Under the pieces are notes generated by a model that was not told where the DNA came from, searched no databases, and worked only from the letters and a program-made list of their open reading frames with translations. The position numbers were made by a program, and so were the translations under genes. From contig NC_058138.1 in NCBI RefSeq assembly GCF_011075055.1, forward strand, positions 1,860,001-1,924,000: DNA of 64,000 bases. The letters are read 5' to 3'. Positions 10,113-20,841 of the stretch are shown in pieces (the stretch's first letter is position 1; every line of letters starts with the position of its first letter). The stretch is from Mangifera indica. Its lineage: Eukaryota > Streptophyta > Magnoliopsida > Sapindales > Anacardiaceae.

Positions 10113-13100
10113 ATGGCCTCATCCTCTTCTAATCTTTCACCACCTCTCTATAATGGTGACTGTTATCATATTTGGGCTGTAAAAATGAAAGCTTTTCTAA
10201 AAGGAGTAGGTCTTTGGCAGTACGTTGAAGAAGAGAAGCTGCCTCCTCAACTGGGACCCAATCCCACTTTAAATCAGCTCAGGATGCATGAAGAAGAGAT
10301 GACTAAGGCTCCCAGAGCTCTTTCCATAATACACCAATCAGTCACAGATATTATTTTTACAAAAATAGTTGATTGTGATACTGCTAAACAAGCTTGGGAC
10401 AGACTCAGAGAAGACTCTCTTGGAAATGAGAGATCAAGGCAAATGCATGTCTTAAATCTCAGGAGAGAATTTGAGACTTTGAAAATGAGGGAAATTGAAA
10501 CCATAAAGGAGTATGCTGATAGAGTGATGAAGGTAGTCAACCAAATAAGATTGATTGGAGAGACACTTACTGATCAAAGAGTTGTGGAAAAGATTTTAGT
10601 GAGTATTCCAGAGAGGTATGAATCAAAAATTTCCTCTCTTGAAGACTCTAAAAATCTCTCTGAACTTACTTTAACAGAAGTGGTAAATGCCTTTAAAGCT
10701 CTAGACCAAAGAAGAGCTTTAAGACAAGAAGAATCAACAGAAGGGGCTTTTAATGTAAAGCACCAGGAGAAAACTCTGGGCAGTGGCTTGGGTAGAAAGC
10801 AAGGCCTGGAGAAAAAGGAGGAAAAAAGGGAGAAAGGAAAGCAGTGGGAAAAGAAAACAAAGTTTGCTCCTTGTCCTTACTGCAAGAAAAAAAATCATAC
10901 TCCAAATTTTTGTTGGTTTAGGCCTAGTGCAAAATGTAAGGTCTGCAATCAACAAGGTCATGTGGAAAAAGTTTGCAAGAGCAAAAGAGATCAACAAGGA
11001 CAACAAGTCAGAGTAGCAGAGAAGCTTGAGGAATCAAGTGAAAATTTGTTTGTTGCCTCTTATTGTGCAAAAAGCAACAAAAAGGGTGAATGGCTAATTG
11101 ACAGTGGGTGCACTAATCATATGACTTTTGATATTGATGTCTTCAAGGAGTTAAACAAATCCTACTCTTCAAAAGTAAGGATTGGAAATGGTGAGCTGGT
11201 CAATGTTCAAGGCAAAGGTACTGCTGTTATTGAAACTTCACAAGGTACAAAACTTATTCAAGATGTTCTTTATGTACCTGATATAAGCCATAATCTGTTA
11301 AGTGTAGGACAAATGCTAGAGAAAGGATATTCTCTTCATTTTTTAGATCATGCCTGCACTATAAATGATTCTATGGGAAATAAAGTAATGGCAGTAAACA
11401 TGATAGATAAAAACTTTGTCATAAACTGGAATCAAACCAGTTTAAATGCCCTTCACCATCTAGAAAGTGATTCAACATTATGGCATAAGAGGTTTGGTCA
11501 TTTTAGCTATTCTACCTTGAAAAATATGCAAAATAGTGATCTTGTGTTGAACTTGCCTCCTATTGAAATTCCAGAACATGTATGTGATGTATGTCATCTT
11601 GGGAAGCAAACAAAATTACCTTTTTCAAAAGGCAAATTGAGGGCCAGTGAGAAACTTCAATTGATTCATACTGATTTGTGTGGACCAATGAGTGTGCAGT
11701 CATTGAATGGCAGCCTATACTTTATGCTTTTCATAGATGACTTCTCTAGATACTGTTGGATTTATTTTCTGAAACAGAAATCAAAAGCCTTAGAAGTATT
11801 CAAAGAATTTAAAGCTGCTGTTGAAAAACAAACAGGAAACAAAATTAAAATGCTGAGATCAGACAATGGTGGTGAGTTCACTTCAAATGCATTTGCTTTA
11901 TTTTGTAAACAAGAAGGGATTATGCATCAATTGACCACTCCTTACACTCCACAACAAAATGGTGTGAGTGAGAGGAAGAATAGGTCAGTGATGGACATGT
12001 CAAGATGTCTAATGATTGAAAAAGGGTTACCAAAAACCTTTTGGGCTGAAGCAGCAAATACATCAGTTTACTTGCTGAACATGTTGCCCACTAAAGCCTT
12101 GAATAATGTAACTCCCTTTGAAGTTTGGCATGGTTTTAAACCATCAATTGATCATCTTAGAATATTTGGCAGTGTATGTTATGCTCTTGTGCCAAGTGAG
12201 AAAAGGAGCAAGTTAGATAATAGATCAGAACAAGGGATTCTTGTAGGCTACAGTTTAGTTTCAAAAGGGTATAGGATCTATAATCCTAAGACTCAAAAGC
12301 TGCAAGTTAATAGAAATGTTAAAATTGATGAGCTAGCTGCATGGAATTGGGAAAGAAATGAAGCTGTTTTAACTGATTCCACTCAGACTACTTCAACCAG
12401 CTCTCAATTTGAAAATAAGCATGATGATGATGGTGATGAGGAAGATGTATCAATTAGAGGAACTAGATCCCTTGCAGATATTTACAGCAGGTGCAATGTA
12501 GCCTTACTTGAGCCTTATTCTTATGAGGAAGCTGTAAAGAAATTTGAGTGGAGAAAAGCCATGCAAGAAGAAATCAACATGATTGAAAAGAATAAAACAT
12601 GGCAGCTTGTGAAGAGACCTGAAAATCAAAAGGTCTTAGGTGTCAAATGGGTTTATAGAATTAAATCTAATCCTGATGGCACAATCAACAAACACAAAGC
12701 AAGGTTGGTTGTAAAGGGATACCTACAACAATATGGAGTTGACTTCACCAATACCTTTGCACCACTTGCAAGGTATGAAACAGTTAGAATGTTGTTGGCA
12801 TTGGCTGCAAAACTGAATTGGAAAGTTTACCATCTGGATGTGAAATCTGCATTCCTTAATGGAGTGTTGAATGAGGAAATTTTTATTGAGCAACCAGAAG
12901 GTTTTAAAGCTTCAAGCAAGGAAGATAAGGTGTATAAATTGTACAAGGCTCTTTATGGCTTAAAACAGGCTCCTAGAGCCTGGTATAGTCGAATTCATGC
13001 ATATTTGCTGCAGCAGGGATTTAAATGCAGTGAAAATGAGGCAACTTTGTATGTAAAGATGATTGGAAAGGAAGTAAAGCTTATAGTCTCTCTTTATGTT

Positions 13101-14069
13101 GATGACCTTTTGATTACAGGAGGAGACTTGAACTTTATTGTTGAATTTAAGGCTTGTATGAAATCTGAATTTGATATGTCAGATTTAGGAGAAATGAAGT
13201 ACTTCCTTGGACATGAGATTGAGCAAAATGATCATGGCATTTTCTTATCACAAAAGAAGTATACTCTGGAGCTGCTACAGAAGTTTAATTTAGACAACTG
13301 CAAATCAGTGTTTACACCTCTTGTTGTGAATGAAAAATTGGCCAACAATGATGGAGAAGACAAGGTTGATGCTTCTGTCTATAGAAGCTTGGTTGGAAGC
13401 TTGCTCTATTTGTCTTCAACAAGACCTGATATTATGTTTGCTGCTTCCATGTTATCAAGATTCATGTTTTCTCCTAACATATCACATTTTCGTGCAGCCA
13501 AAAGAGTTCTAAGATACATAAAAGGGAGTGCAAACTGTGGTCTATGGTACTTGAAAAACCAAAGTGGAAGTTTGGTTGCATACTCAGACAGTGACTGGGC
13601 AGGAAGTGTTGAAGACTCAAAAAGCACTTCAGGCTATTGTTTTTCCTTTGGAAATACTGCTGTTTTCTCATGGAATTCCAAGAAGCAAGATGTAGTTGCA
13701 CAATCCTCAGCTGAAGCTGAATATATAGCTGCTGCAAATGCTACACATCATGCTATATGGCTCAAGAAAATTCTAGCAGACATGGGACAATCACAGGGTG
13801 AAAGTGTTCCACTGTTTGTGGATAATAAATCTGCCATTGCTATAGCACAGAATCCAGTCCAGCACAATAGAACAAAGCACATGAATGTTAAGTTTCATGC
13901 ATTGAGAGAAGCTGAAAAGAATGGAGAAATTAGTCTTCATCATTGCAGCTCAAAAGACCAATTAGCAGACATCTTCACCAAGGCACTCTCAAGACCTCAA
14001 TTTGAATTCCTTAAAGCTAAACTGGGTGTTGTGGACAAAGACCTCAAAGGAGGAGTGTTAGAGAATTGA
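10113..14069 (+). CDS. Copia gag-pol polyprotein, intact
   Basis: 1318 residues from the first ATG (10113) below the primer site. In order: N-terminal gag (LYNGDCYHIWAVKMKAFL); two zinc knuckles of CX2CX4HX4C form (CPYCKKKNHTPNFC and CKVCNQQGHVEKVC); aspartic protease DSG near residue 330; integrase zinc region (LWHKRFGH) and catalytic core with D542 in DDFSRY and D584 in SDNGGEF; reverse transcriptase with YVDD at 995-998; and RNase H (SDSDWAG) ending in ADIFTKAL. This is the copia order PR-INT-RT-RH. The stop TGA (14067-14069) lies inside the 3' LTR, so the last residues are LTR-encoded. No frameshift between gag and pol. Confidence 0.97.
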   Translation: MASSSSNLSPPLYNGDCYHIWAVKMKAFLKGVGLWQYVEEEKLPPQLGPNPTLNQLRMHEEEMTKAPRALSIIHQSVTDIIFTKIVDCDTAKQAWDRLREDSLGNERSRQMHVLNLRREFETLKMREIETIKEYADRVMKVVNQIRLIGETLTDQRVVEKILVSIPERYESKISSLEDSKNLSELTLTEVVNAFKALDQRRALRQEESTEGAFNVKHQEKTLGSGLGRKQGLEKKEEKREKGKQWEKKTKFAPCPYCKKKNHTPNFCWFRPSAKCKVCNQQGHVEKVCKSKRDQQGQQVRVAEKLEESSENLFVASYCAKSNKKGEWLIDSGCTNHMTFDIDVFKELNKSYSSKVRIGNGELVNVQGKGTAVIETSQGTKLIQDVLYVPDISHNLLSVGQMLEKGYSLHFLDHACTINDSMGNKVMAVNMIDKNFVINWNQTSLNALHHLESDSTLWHKRFGHFSYSTLKNMQNSDLVLNLPPIEIPEHVCDVCHLGKQTKLPFSKGKLRASEKLQLIHTDLCGPMSVQSLNGSLYFMLFIDDFSRYCWIYFLKQKSKALEVFKEFKAAVEKQTGNKIKMLRSDNGGEFTSNAFALFCKQEGIMHQLTTPYTPQQNGVSERKNRSVMDMSRCLMIEKGLPKTFWAEAANTSVYLLNMLPTKALNNVTPFEVWHGFKPSIDHLRIFGSVCYALVPSEKRSKLDNRSEQGILVGYSLVSKGYRIYNPKTQKLQVNRNVKIDELAAWNWERNEAVLTDSTQTTSTSSQFENKHDDDGDEEDVSIRGTRSLADIYSRCNVALLEPYSYEEAVKKFEWRKAMQEEINMIEKNKTWQLVKRPENQKVLGVKWVYRIKSNPDGTINKHKARLVVKGYLQQYGVDFTNTFAPLARYETVRMLLALAAKLNWKVYHLDVKSAFLNGVLNEEIFIEQPEGFKASSKEDKVYKLYKALYGLKQAPRAWYSRIHAYLLQQGFKCSENEATLYVKMIGKEVKLIVSLYVDDLLITGGDLNFIVEFKACMKSEFDMSDLGEMKYFLGHEIEQNDHGIFLSQKKYTLELLQKFNLDNCKSVFTPLVVNEKLANNDGEDKVDASVYRSLVGSLLYLSSTRPDIMFAASMLSRFMFSPNISHFRAAKRVLRYIKGSANCGLWYLKNQSGSLVAYSDSDWAGSVEDSKSTSGYCFSFGNTAVFSWNSKKQDVVAQSSAEAEYIAAANATHHAIWLKKILADMGQSQGESVPLFVDNKSAIAIAQNPVQHNRTKHMNVKFHALREAEKNGEISLHHCSSKDQLADIFTKALSRPQFEFLKAKLGVVDKDLKGGVLEN
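14046..14055 (+). other. Polypurine tract
   Basis: AAAGGAGGAG directly before the 3' LTR, the expected plus-strand primer site. It overlaps the end of the polyprotein ORF. Confidence 0.85.
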
Positions 14070-14402
14070 GGTTCTTTGTGTCATTTTACATAATATTTAC
14101 TAAAGAATAGTCAAAGCAGTAGGTGTGCTTTTGGTAAAATTGCTTGATGATCCTTAATATTAGGACTTTTGCTGATTTTTGATTGTACAAATTAAGCTTG
14201 CTGATGTCATGTACTGCTCTTGGATGTATGTATAACTCATTCACGAAAATTAATTCCAGAATTTGAAGTCCATCAGCTCATCTTTTTCTCTTTCTTTCTT
14301 CCTCTGTTTTTTCCTCTGTTTTCCATACGTTTTCTGGATCTGAAAATTTCCAGATTTCTTTGAGTTTTATGAAGCTCTTGTTTAATTCCTACTACAACAT
14401 CA
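14056..14402 (+). repeat. Copia 3' LTR
   Basis: 347-bp LTR matching the 5' copy over its full length, followed by CTGCT (14403-14407). It contains the polyprotein stop codon in its first 14 bases. Confidence 0.96.
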
Positions 14403-14579
14403 CTGCTTTACACTTTAGCATACCTTCTGAAAATGAACATGCCTTCTATACTGCTCCACTGTTCTCATTTCTTGTAAAGGACGGTTAAATCACGTGGCTT
14501 GTAGCAACAACATAGATGATATGAATTATGCAAAATTGATCCGTAACATATATTTACTGAGTGAATAATTAATCACTGA

Positions 14580-15008
<429 letters not shown>

Positions 15009-15011
15009 TGA

Positions 15012-16154
15012 AATTAGATTACTGATTTGTCAGCCATTGATTCATTGAAGGGGGGAAGCTGGCATGTGATCTATATTAAGCTATATGAATGTTGTATGAT
15101 TTTCCACCCTCATCAATTCATCATTCTTGAATATCCAGGCAGCTTATATTTAGGGGTGAATCTAAGCCGAACCAGCTTCGGCGCGGTGTTTGGCACAAAG
15201 AAAGTTGAACTCAACTGGAAAATAACAGACTTAAAAAGAAAGGACTTTAACACAAATGGAAAATTTGAAGAGGTTTTCAGAAAGTAACAATAATTGAATT
15301 TTTTACAAATATTATCATATTTATTTAGCAATTGTTATAGAATATCAACTAAAGCAATGGAAAGTTCTTTATGCACTCTAATGTAACCTATATTTTTAGA
15401 CCCGGATTAGTATAAACTGGGTTAGGGGTTCGGAACTTAAATGTTTTAATTATCAGTTAAAATAAATAAATATTAAAATAATATTTAATAAAAAGAGAAT
15501 TATAATTCGATGGTTTTGAGGTGGACATTCTCGAGGAGATAGATTTTATTTGAGTTTGCAATGTAAAGTTTTGTACTCTTTGACAAATTGTAGCACTCCA
15601 AATCATGTTTATTTGAATCATGTATCGTATTATATGTTAAAAATTTAATTTTTATATCGTATTTAAAATATCACATCATATTATATGATATAGTTTTTAA
15701 AAATAAAATAATAAAAAAATTCTAATTGATATATTATTATTTTAGAAAAAATTACATGTATTTATAAATTTAAGATTTTTTATATACACTTATATTATAT
15801 TATCATTTTTTCTAAAAAAATTTATCGATAATATATATTATATCGTAGGATATATTTATTATAATGTATTAATTTCATATATCTTATAATATATATTATT
15901 TTTTATACATATCATATCATAATATAAAATATATATCATATAATTCTGGTAATTATATACCGAATGATTAAAATATATTTAAATATTGATCGGTTAAATT
16001 TGGCTTTTGAAGATGTTTGATGGATCCACAATTACATGATTTATGAAAGTATCCTTTTAGATGTTTTATAGGCACATATTGTGGGTAATTTTGTCAATTT
16101 CATTTATTTTAGGTTTGATAAATTTGGTAATTATTTTTAGTTAAGGATGAGCAC
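15012..16154. other. RsmH 3' flank, AT-rich, no gene seen
   Basis: The first few hundred bases may be 3' UTR of the RsmH-like gene. About 15600-15960 is very AT-rich with many ATATCATA/TATGATAT-type words that could fold; no boundaries or target duplication could be defined. No coding evidence. Confidence 0.3.
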
Positions 16155-17149
16155 TAGAGATGGTAATTTGGGCCCGACTTTAGGGGCCCCAACCCTCTTC
16201 GACCCTAACGGGGAGGGGATTCCCCGATAAAAACGAGGAAAGGGGCGGGAATGGGGATGAAAAAAATCCCCGTAATCGGGGACGGGGATACATATGTCCC
16301 CGCCCCGGCCCGGCTCGGCCCGCCCCTCCCCTCCCCTCCCCTCCCCTCCCCCTCCCCCTCCCCCTCCCCACCCAAACCCAACCCCTAAATCTAATATATT
16401 AATATAATAATTTTTAAACTATAGAAATTTTTACATTATGATTTATTAAAACTGTAACTTTAATTTTACTAATTTTTGAATTATTAATTATCAGCTTTTA
16501 CTAATTTCTGAACTATTAATCTAATATATTAAAAAAACCCCAGAATCTCATTATCATAAAATGCAAATGCACCAAATTAATTCTATTTCAACTTCAAAAC
16601 TTAGTTAGTCAATCCACCAGGTTTTACACACAAAAAAAACAAATTAGAAATTTGATAAAATCAATTGAAGTGAATGAAAAGTGTTAAATTTAATGTTATT
16701 ATAAAATTACCCTAAATCACATACATGAAGAGCTACTAATGAAGAGATTAATTATTGCATATTGTTATATTTTATGAAAACTTTGTATTTGAACTAAAAT
16801 AACAATGAATATTTTGTAGCTCTTGTAGCAAGTGATATTTTGAGAGAATATGATTTATTTTATTTATTGAAATGCATAAAGGAATTAAAATTTATATTTA
16901 CGGGTATGGGGAGGGGATTTTTCCCCGCGGGGATGAGGAGGGGATTTTTCCCTACGGGGACGGGGCGGGGATGGGGAGAAGATTTTTTCCCGCGGGGGAC
17001 GGGGAGGGGATTTTTCTTCGCGGGGAGGGGACGGAGATTATTTTTTATCCCCGTAACAGGGACGGGGCGGGGACGGGGATTGATATCCCCTACGGGGATG
17101 GGGACAGGGATCGATACCCCCTCCCCGCCCCTCTCCATTGCCATCCCTA
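16155..17149. mobile_element. hAT-like non-autonomous DNA transposon, 995 bp
   Basis: Flanked by the 8-bp direct repeat ATGAGCAC (16147-16154 and 17150-17157). Terminal inverted repeats read TAGAGATGG on the left and, reverse-complemented, TAGGGATGG on the right. Both subterminal regions are strikingly GC-rich runs of GGGGACGGGG/CCCCGT type in inverted arrangement, against an AT-rich core. An 8-bp duplication is typical of hAT elements. No transposase is encoded. The long open frames in the GC-rich ends are low-complexity artefacts. Confidence 0.85.
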
Positions 17150-17157
17150 ATGAGCAC

Positions 17158-18381
17158 CAATTAAACTCAAATTTGAACACCCTTAGCTAAAATCCAACTT
17201 AAATTTATTAAAAATAATTTAAATTTGACTTAAATGAAATAGAATTTAACCTAAATTTTGTTTGAATTTATAATAAAAATTTATAGTTTAAGTTCGTCAT
17301 TCATTGATAACAATGTTATTTATCCCATAATAAATAAAATGAGGTTATTTTTATAATTATTTGACATAATTTGAATTGAACTGTGAGTCAAATTGAATTA
17401 AATCAAGCTACCAGTTTGACACATAAGTTAGCCAAGACAGGATTCTTTTGAGTTTTAAATATGAACCAATTGTTTCGATTTGATTTTAATTTGAGTTAAA
17501 CTTAAATGAATACAAGTCAAGCCAAACAGAACCGAGTTATTTTTCAAGACCGAGACAGCCCGATTCGGTTCTAACACTATTTAAAGTTGAAATGTAACCC
17601 TGAGATTCTGATTATTTTCGCTAATTCCCCTGACAAAACAGACTTCTCACTTTTTTAACCTCCAGAATCAATCCGATATGCAACTGTTAATGTCCAGAGC
17701 TAGTGAGGATGTTAAGCTCCGCCATAACACTTGCAAGCCTTTGTCCACAACAACTCTTCTTTCCCAACTCGAACCCCATCAAAGTAAAATCCAGCTCTTC
17801 ATATTTCTGTCATAGCAATCACTCACACAACATTAGCAATAAAAGATTTCAACTAGACTTGCTTTAATTTTTTCACTCAAAATCGAGCCTTTGCCTCAAC
17901 TGTTCCATCAGCCAGGGAACTTCCAGTGCTGGAGATAATATCCCACATGACCAGCACTTAAAGGTACAGATAAAAATATTTATTATTTCTTTATTTGCAG
18001 CTTCTCTGTTTTGGACTTTATGGCTGAAAATTTAGTTTTTTGTACTTTGTTGTCTCAGGAGAGTAAAGGGTTCTGGGATTGATGGAAGGTGAGAGCTTTT
18101 TAAGCTGAACTACAGGCTCAAATCATCAATTCTTTTTTTTTTCTTTCTTTATATGTAGTTTTGTTAAGAAAAGAAAAGAACCCACCTGGCTGATGAGAAA
18201 ATTACTGAGAGAAAAGGAAGAAGGGGGAACTTTTCGCATTGTGACTTGAATTTTTTGACCACTTAACTCAACTTAGATGGCCCTTGTATCTGCATAGGAA
18301 ATTATATATTCGAATCCCATTGCAAAGTAAAACTATTGGTGATATGCAAACTCCAAAAGGCCTTTGCTTTGCTATCTTTCG
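17158..18381 (+). other. Upstream region of the PPR gene
   Basis: AT-rich to about 17600, then more balanced sequence that may hold the PPR 5' UTR and promoter. No coding region before the ATG at 18382; an in-frame open stretch reaches back to a TTG at 18364 only. Confidence 0.3.
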
Positions 18382-20841
18382 ATGTTGTTACAGAACAATG
18401 CATTTAACATTCTTCATCTGCATAGACATCAAGTAGCTTCAAGAATCTTAAGCAAATATCAATTTCTGTTGAGAAAGACTCACTGTACCTATCACTCATC
18501 AACCAACCACACGCATGTGAATCTCCTCACAATTGCCTCAAACTCCAAATCTCTGCGCCAAACTAAACAAGTCCATGCCTTTGCACTCCACAATGGATTT
18601 CTTCCTAGAAGTGTTTCTCTCTGTGCCTCTTTGATCCTCCGCTATGCTGCTTTCCAAGAATCCAATGCTTGTTTCCTTCTCTTTGAACAGACTATTAGTT
18701 ATTGCCACACTGCATTTCTGTGGAATACTTTCATTCGGGCTCTATTGGTTGCCCGTGTTCATGATGGTTTTGTTACCTATAATCGAATGGTTAGGACCAG
18801 AGTTCCGCTTGATAACCATACCTTCCCTTTTGTTCTCAAGGCATGTGCTGATAATTTGGAACTCCAAAAGGGTATGGAGATTCATGGGCATCTGTTCAAA
18901 CTTGGTTTTGAAATGGATGTTTTTGTGGGTAATACCCTGTTGTTGTTTTATGGTAATTGTGGGCTTTTGGAAAATCTTAGGAGTGTGTTTGATGAAATGC
19001 GTGAGAGAGATATTGTTTCCTGGAATACAATTATAGGATTACTTTCGGTTAATGGCTGCTATGTGGAGGCGCTTGATTTATATTGTGATATGATTTTAAG
19101 GTCTGGGTTTAAACCAAACTCAGTTACTGTTGTTAGTATCTTGCCAGTTTGCGGGAGCCTTGCAAATGAGGTCATGGCAAGGCAGATTCATTGTTTTGTT
19201 GTGAAGGTTGGGTTGGGTGTTCAGGTGACTATTAGTAATGCACTGGTTGATGTGTATGGTAAATGTGGAAATATGATGGCTTCAAGGCAAGTTTTTGATG
19301 AAATGGTAGAGAGGAACGGAGTTTCCTGGAATGCCATAATTGCTAGTCTTGCTCATACAGGGTGTAACAAGGATGCATTAGATATGTTTAGGCTGATGAT
19401 TTGTGCTGGGCTGACACCAAACTCTATTGCTATATCTATTATTTTACCTGTGTTGGTTGAAGAAGAATTATTTGGGTTAGGAAAGGAAATCCATGGGTTC
19501 TGTTTAAGAATGGGCATTGAATCTGATGTGTTTGTTGCCAACTCAATGATTGATATGTAGGCAAAATCAGGCCATCAATCTGAAGCTTCCTCTCTGTTTC
19601 ACAATATGCTTGTAAAGAATGTTGTTACTTGGAATGCCATGATTGCTAATTTCACTCAAAACGGGCAAGAGTTAGCGGCTCTAGAGCTATTAAGAGCAAT
19701 GTCAGTACATAACGAGATACCTAATTCTGTCACTTTGACGAATGTTCTTCCAGCTTGTGCACGAGTTGGTTTCCTTCGTCCAGGAAAAGAAATCCATGCA
19801 GTGACCATCCGTATGGGGTTCAACCTTGATCTGTTTGTCACCAATGCTCTGAAAGACATGTATGCAAAATGTGGCCGCTTAGATCTGGCTCAAAGTGTCT
19901 TTGACATATCCTGTAGGGATGAAATATCTTATAATATATTAATAGTTGGCTATGCTCAAACAAGTGATTGCTCAAAATCTTTGAGTTTATTCTCAGAAAT
20001 GGGTCTCAAGGGTATGATGCATGATGTGGTTTCCTTTGTGGGTGCTATATCAGCTTGTGGAAAATTAGCTGCAACGAAGCAAGGGAAAGAGATCCATGCA
20101 GTCGTGACGAGAAAGCTTTTTCACACACACCTCTTTGTTGCTAATTCACTTTTGGACTTTTATTCCAGATGTGGACGGATTGATATAGCTGACAAGATCT
20201 TTGTGAGGATTCCAAATAAAGATGCAGCCTCGTGGAATACTATGATTTTGGGTTATGGAATGCTTGGTGATTTGGACATGGCTATCGATCTCTTCGAAAA
20301 TATGAGGGAAAGTGGAGTGCAATATGATTCAGTTTCATATATTGCAGTTTTGTCAGCCTGTAGCCATGGAGGATTTGTTGAAAAAGGGAGGAAATGCTTT
20401 GAGGAAATGCAAGCTCAGAATATTACGCCGACACAAATGCACTATGCTTGTATGGTTGATCTCCTTGGAAGAGCTGGCCTTATGGAAGATGTAGTGGAAC
20501 TTATAAAAAATTTGCCCATCATACCGGAGTCCAATATATGGGGTGCTTTGCTTGGGGCATGCCGAATCCATGGTAATATAGAGTTGGGGTCTTGGGCAGC
20601 TGAGCATTTGCTTAAGTTGAAACCTGAACATTGTGGGTATTATATTCTTCTTTCAAACATGTATGCAGAAGCTGGGAAATGGGATGAGGCAAACAAGATT
20701 AGGGAATTGATGAAGTCGAGAGGGGCAAAGAAAAATCCTGGTTACAGTTGGGTTCAAACAGGGGACCAGGTACAAGCATTTGTAGTTGGAGAGGTAATGG
20801 AGAACTCCACTCCTGGTCTTTGGCATGCAGAATGCGGTTAA
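18382..20841 (+). pseudogene. PLS-class pentatricopeptide repeat protein gene with one in-frame stop
   Basis: A single-exon frame of 819 codons plus stop, broken only by TAG at 19558-19560 (codon 393), where the PPR pattern expects Tyr (IDMYAKSG-type motif; here IDM-stop-AKSGHQ). The frame is the same on both sides. Tandem PPR units are evident (DIVSWNTIIGLLSVNG, NVVTWNAMIANFTQNG, DAASWNTMILGYGMLG). The C-terminal E-type region (SNIWGALLGACRIHG, YYILLSNMYAEAGKW, PGYSWVQ) ends with HAECG-stop; no DYW domain. The N-terminus is Arg/Ser-rich and fits an organelle presequence. PLS proteins bind organelle RNA and commonly guide C-to-U editing. TAG could be a pseudogene mutation, a sequencing error, or a split gene; the ATG at 19606 could start a 411-residue product. 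Confidence 0.9.

Larger units (their letters stand above)
9653..14402 (+). mobile_element. Complete Ty1/copia LTR retrotransposon, 4750 bp
   Basis: Two 347-bp LTRs (9653-9999 and 14056-14402) begin TGTTAG and end ATCA, and I see no difference between them. The element is flanked by the 5-bp target duplication CTGCT (9648-9652 and 14403-14407). A tRNA-iMet primer site directly follows the 5' LTR and a purine tract precedes the 3' LTR. One uninterrupted 1318-codon gag-pol frame fills the interior. Identical LTRs and an intact ORF point to a very recent insertion. It lies in the third intron of the RsmH-like gene, same strand. Confidence 0.97.

Noticed and set aside
10274..13737. Minor ORFs inside the copia element
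   Set aside because: Antisense or shifted frames of the intact gag-pol, without recognisable domains.
16180..17190. Long open frames rich in Gly/Arg/Pro on both strands
   Set aside because: They are translations of GGGGACGGGG-type low-complexity ends of the hAT-like element, open in several frames at once.
18364..18381. TTG at 18364 as the PPR start
   Set aside because: A non-ATG start is unnecessary; an ATG lies in frame 18 bases downstream at 18382.
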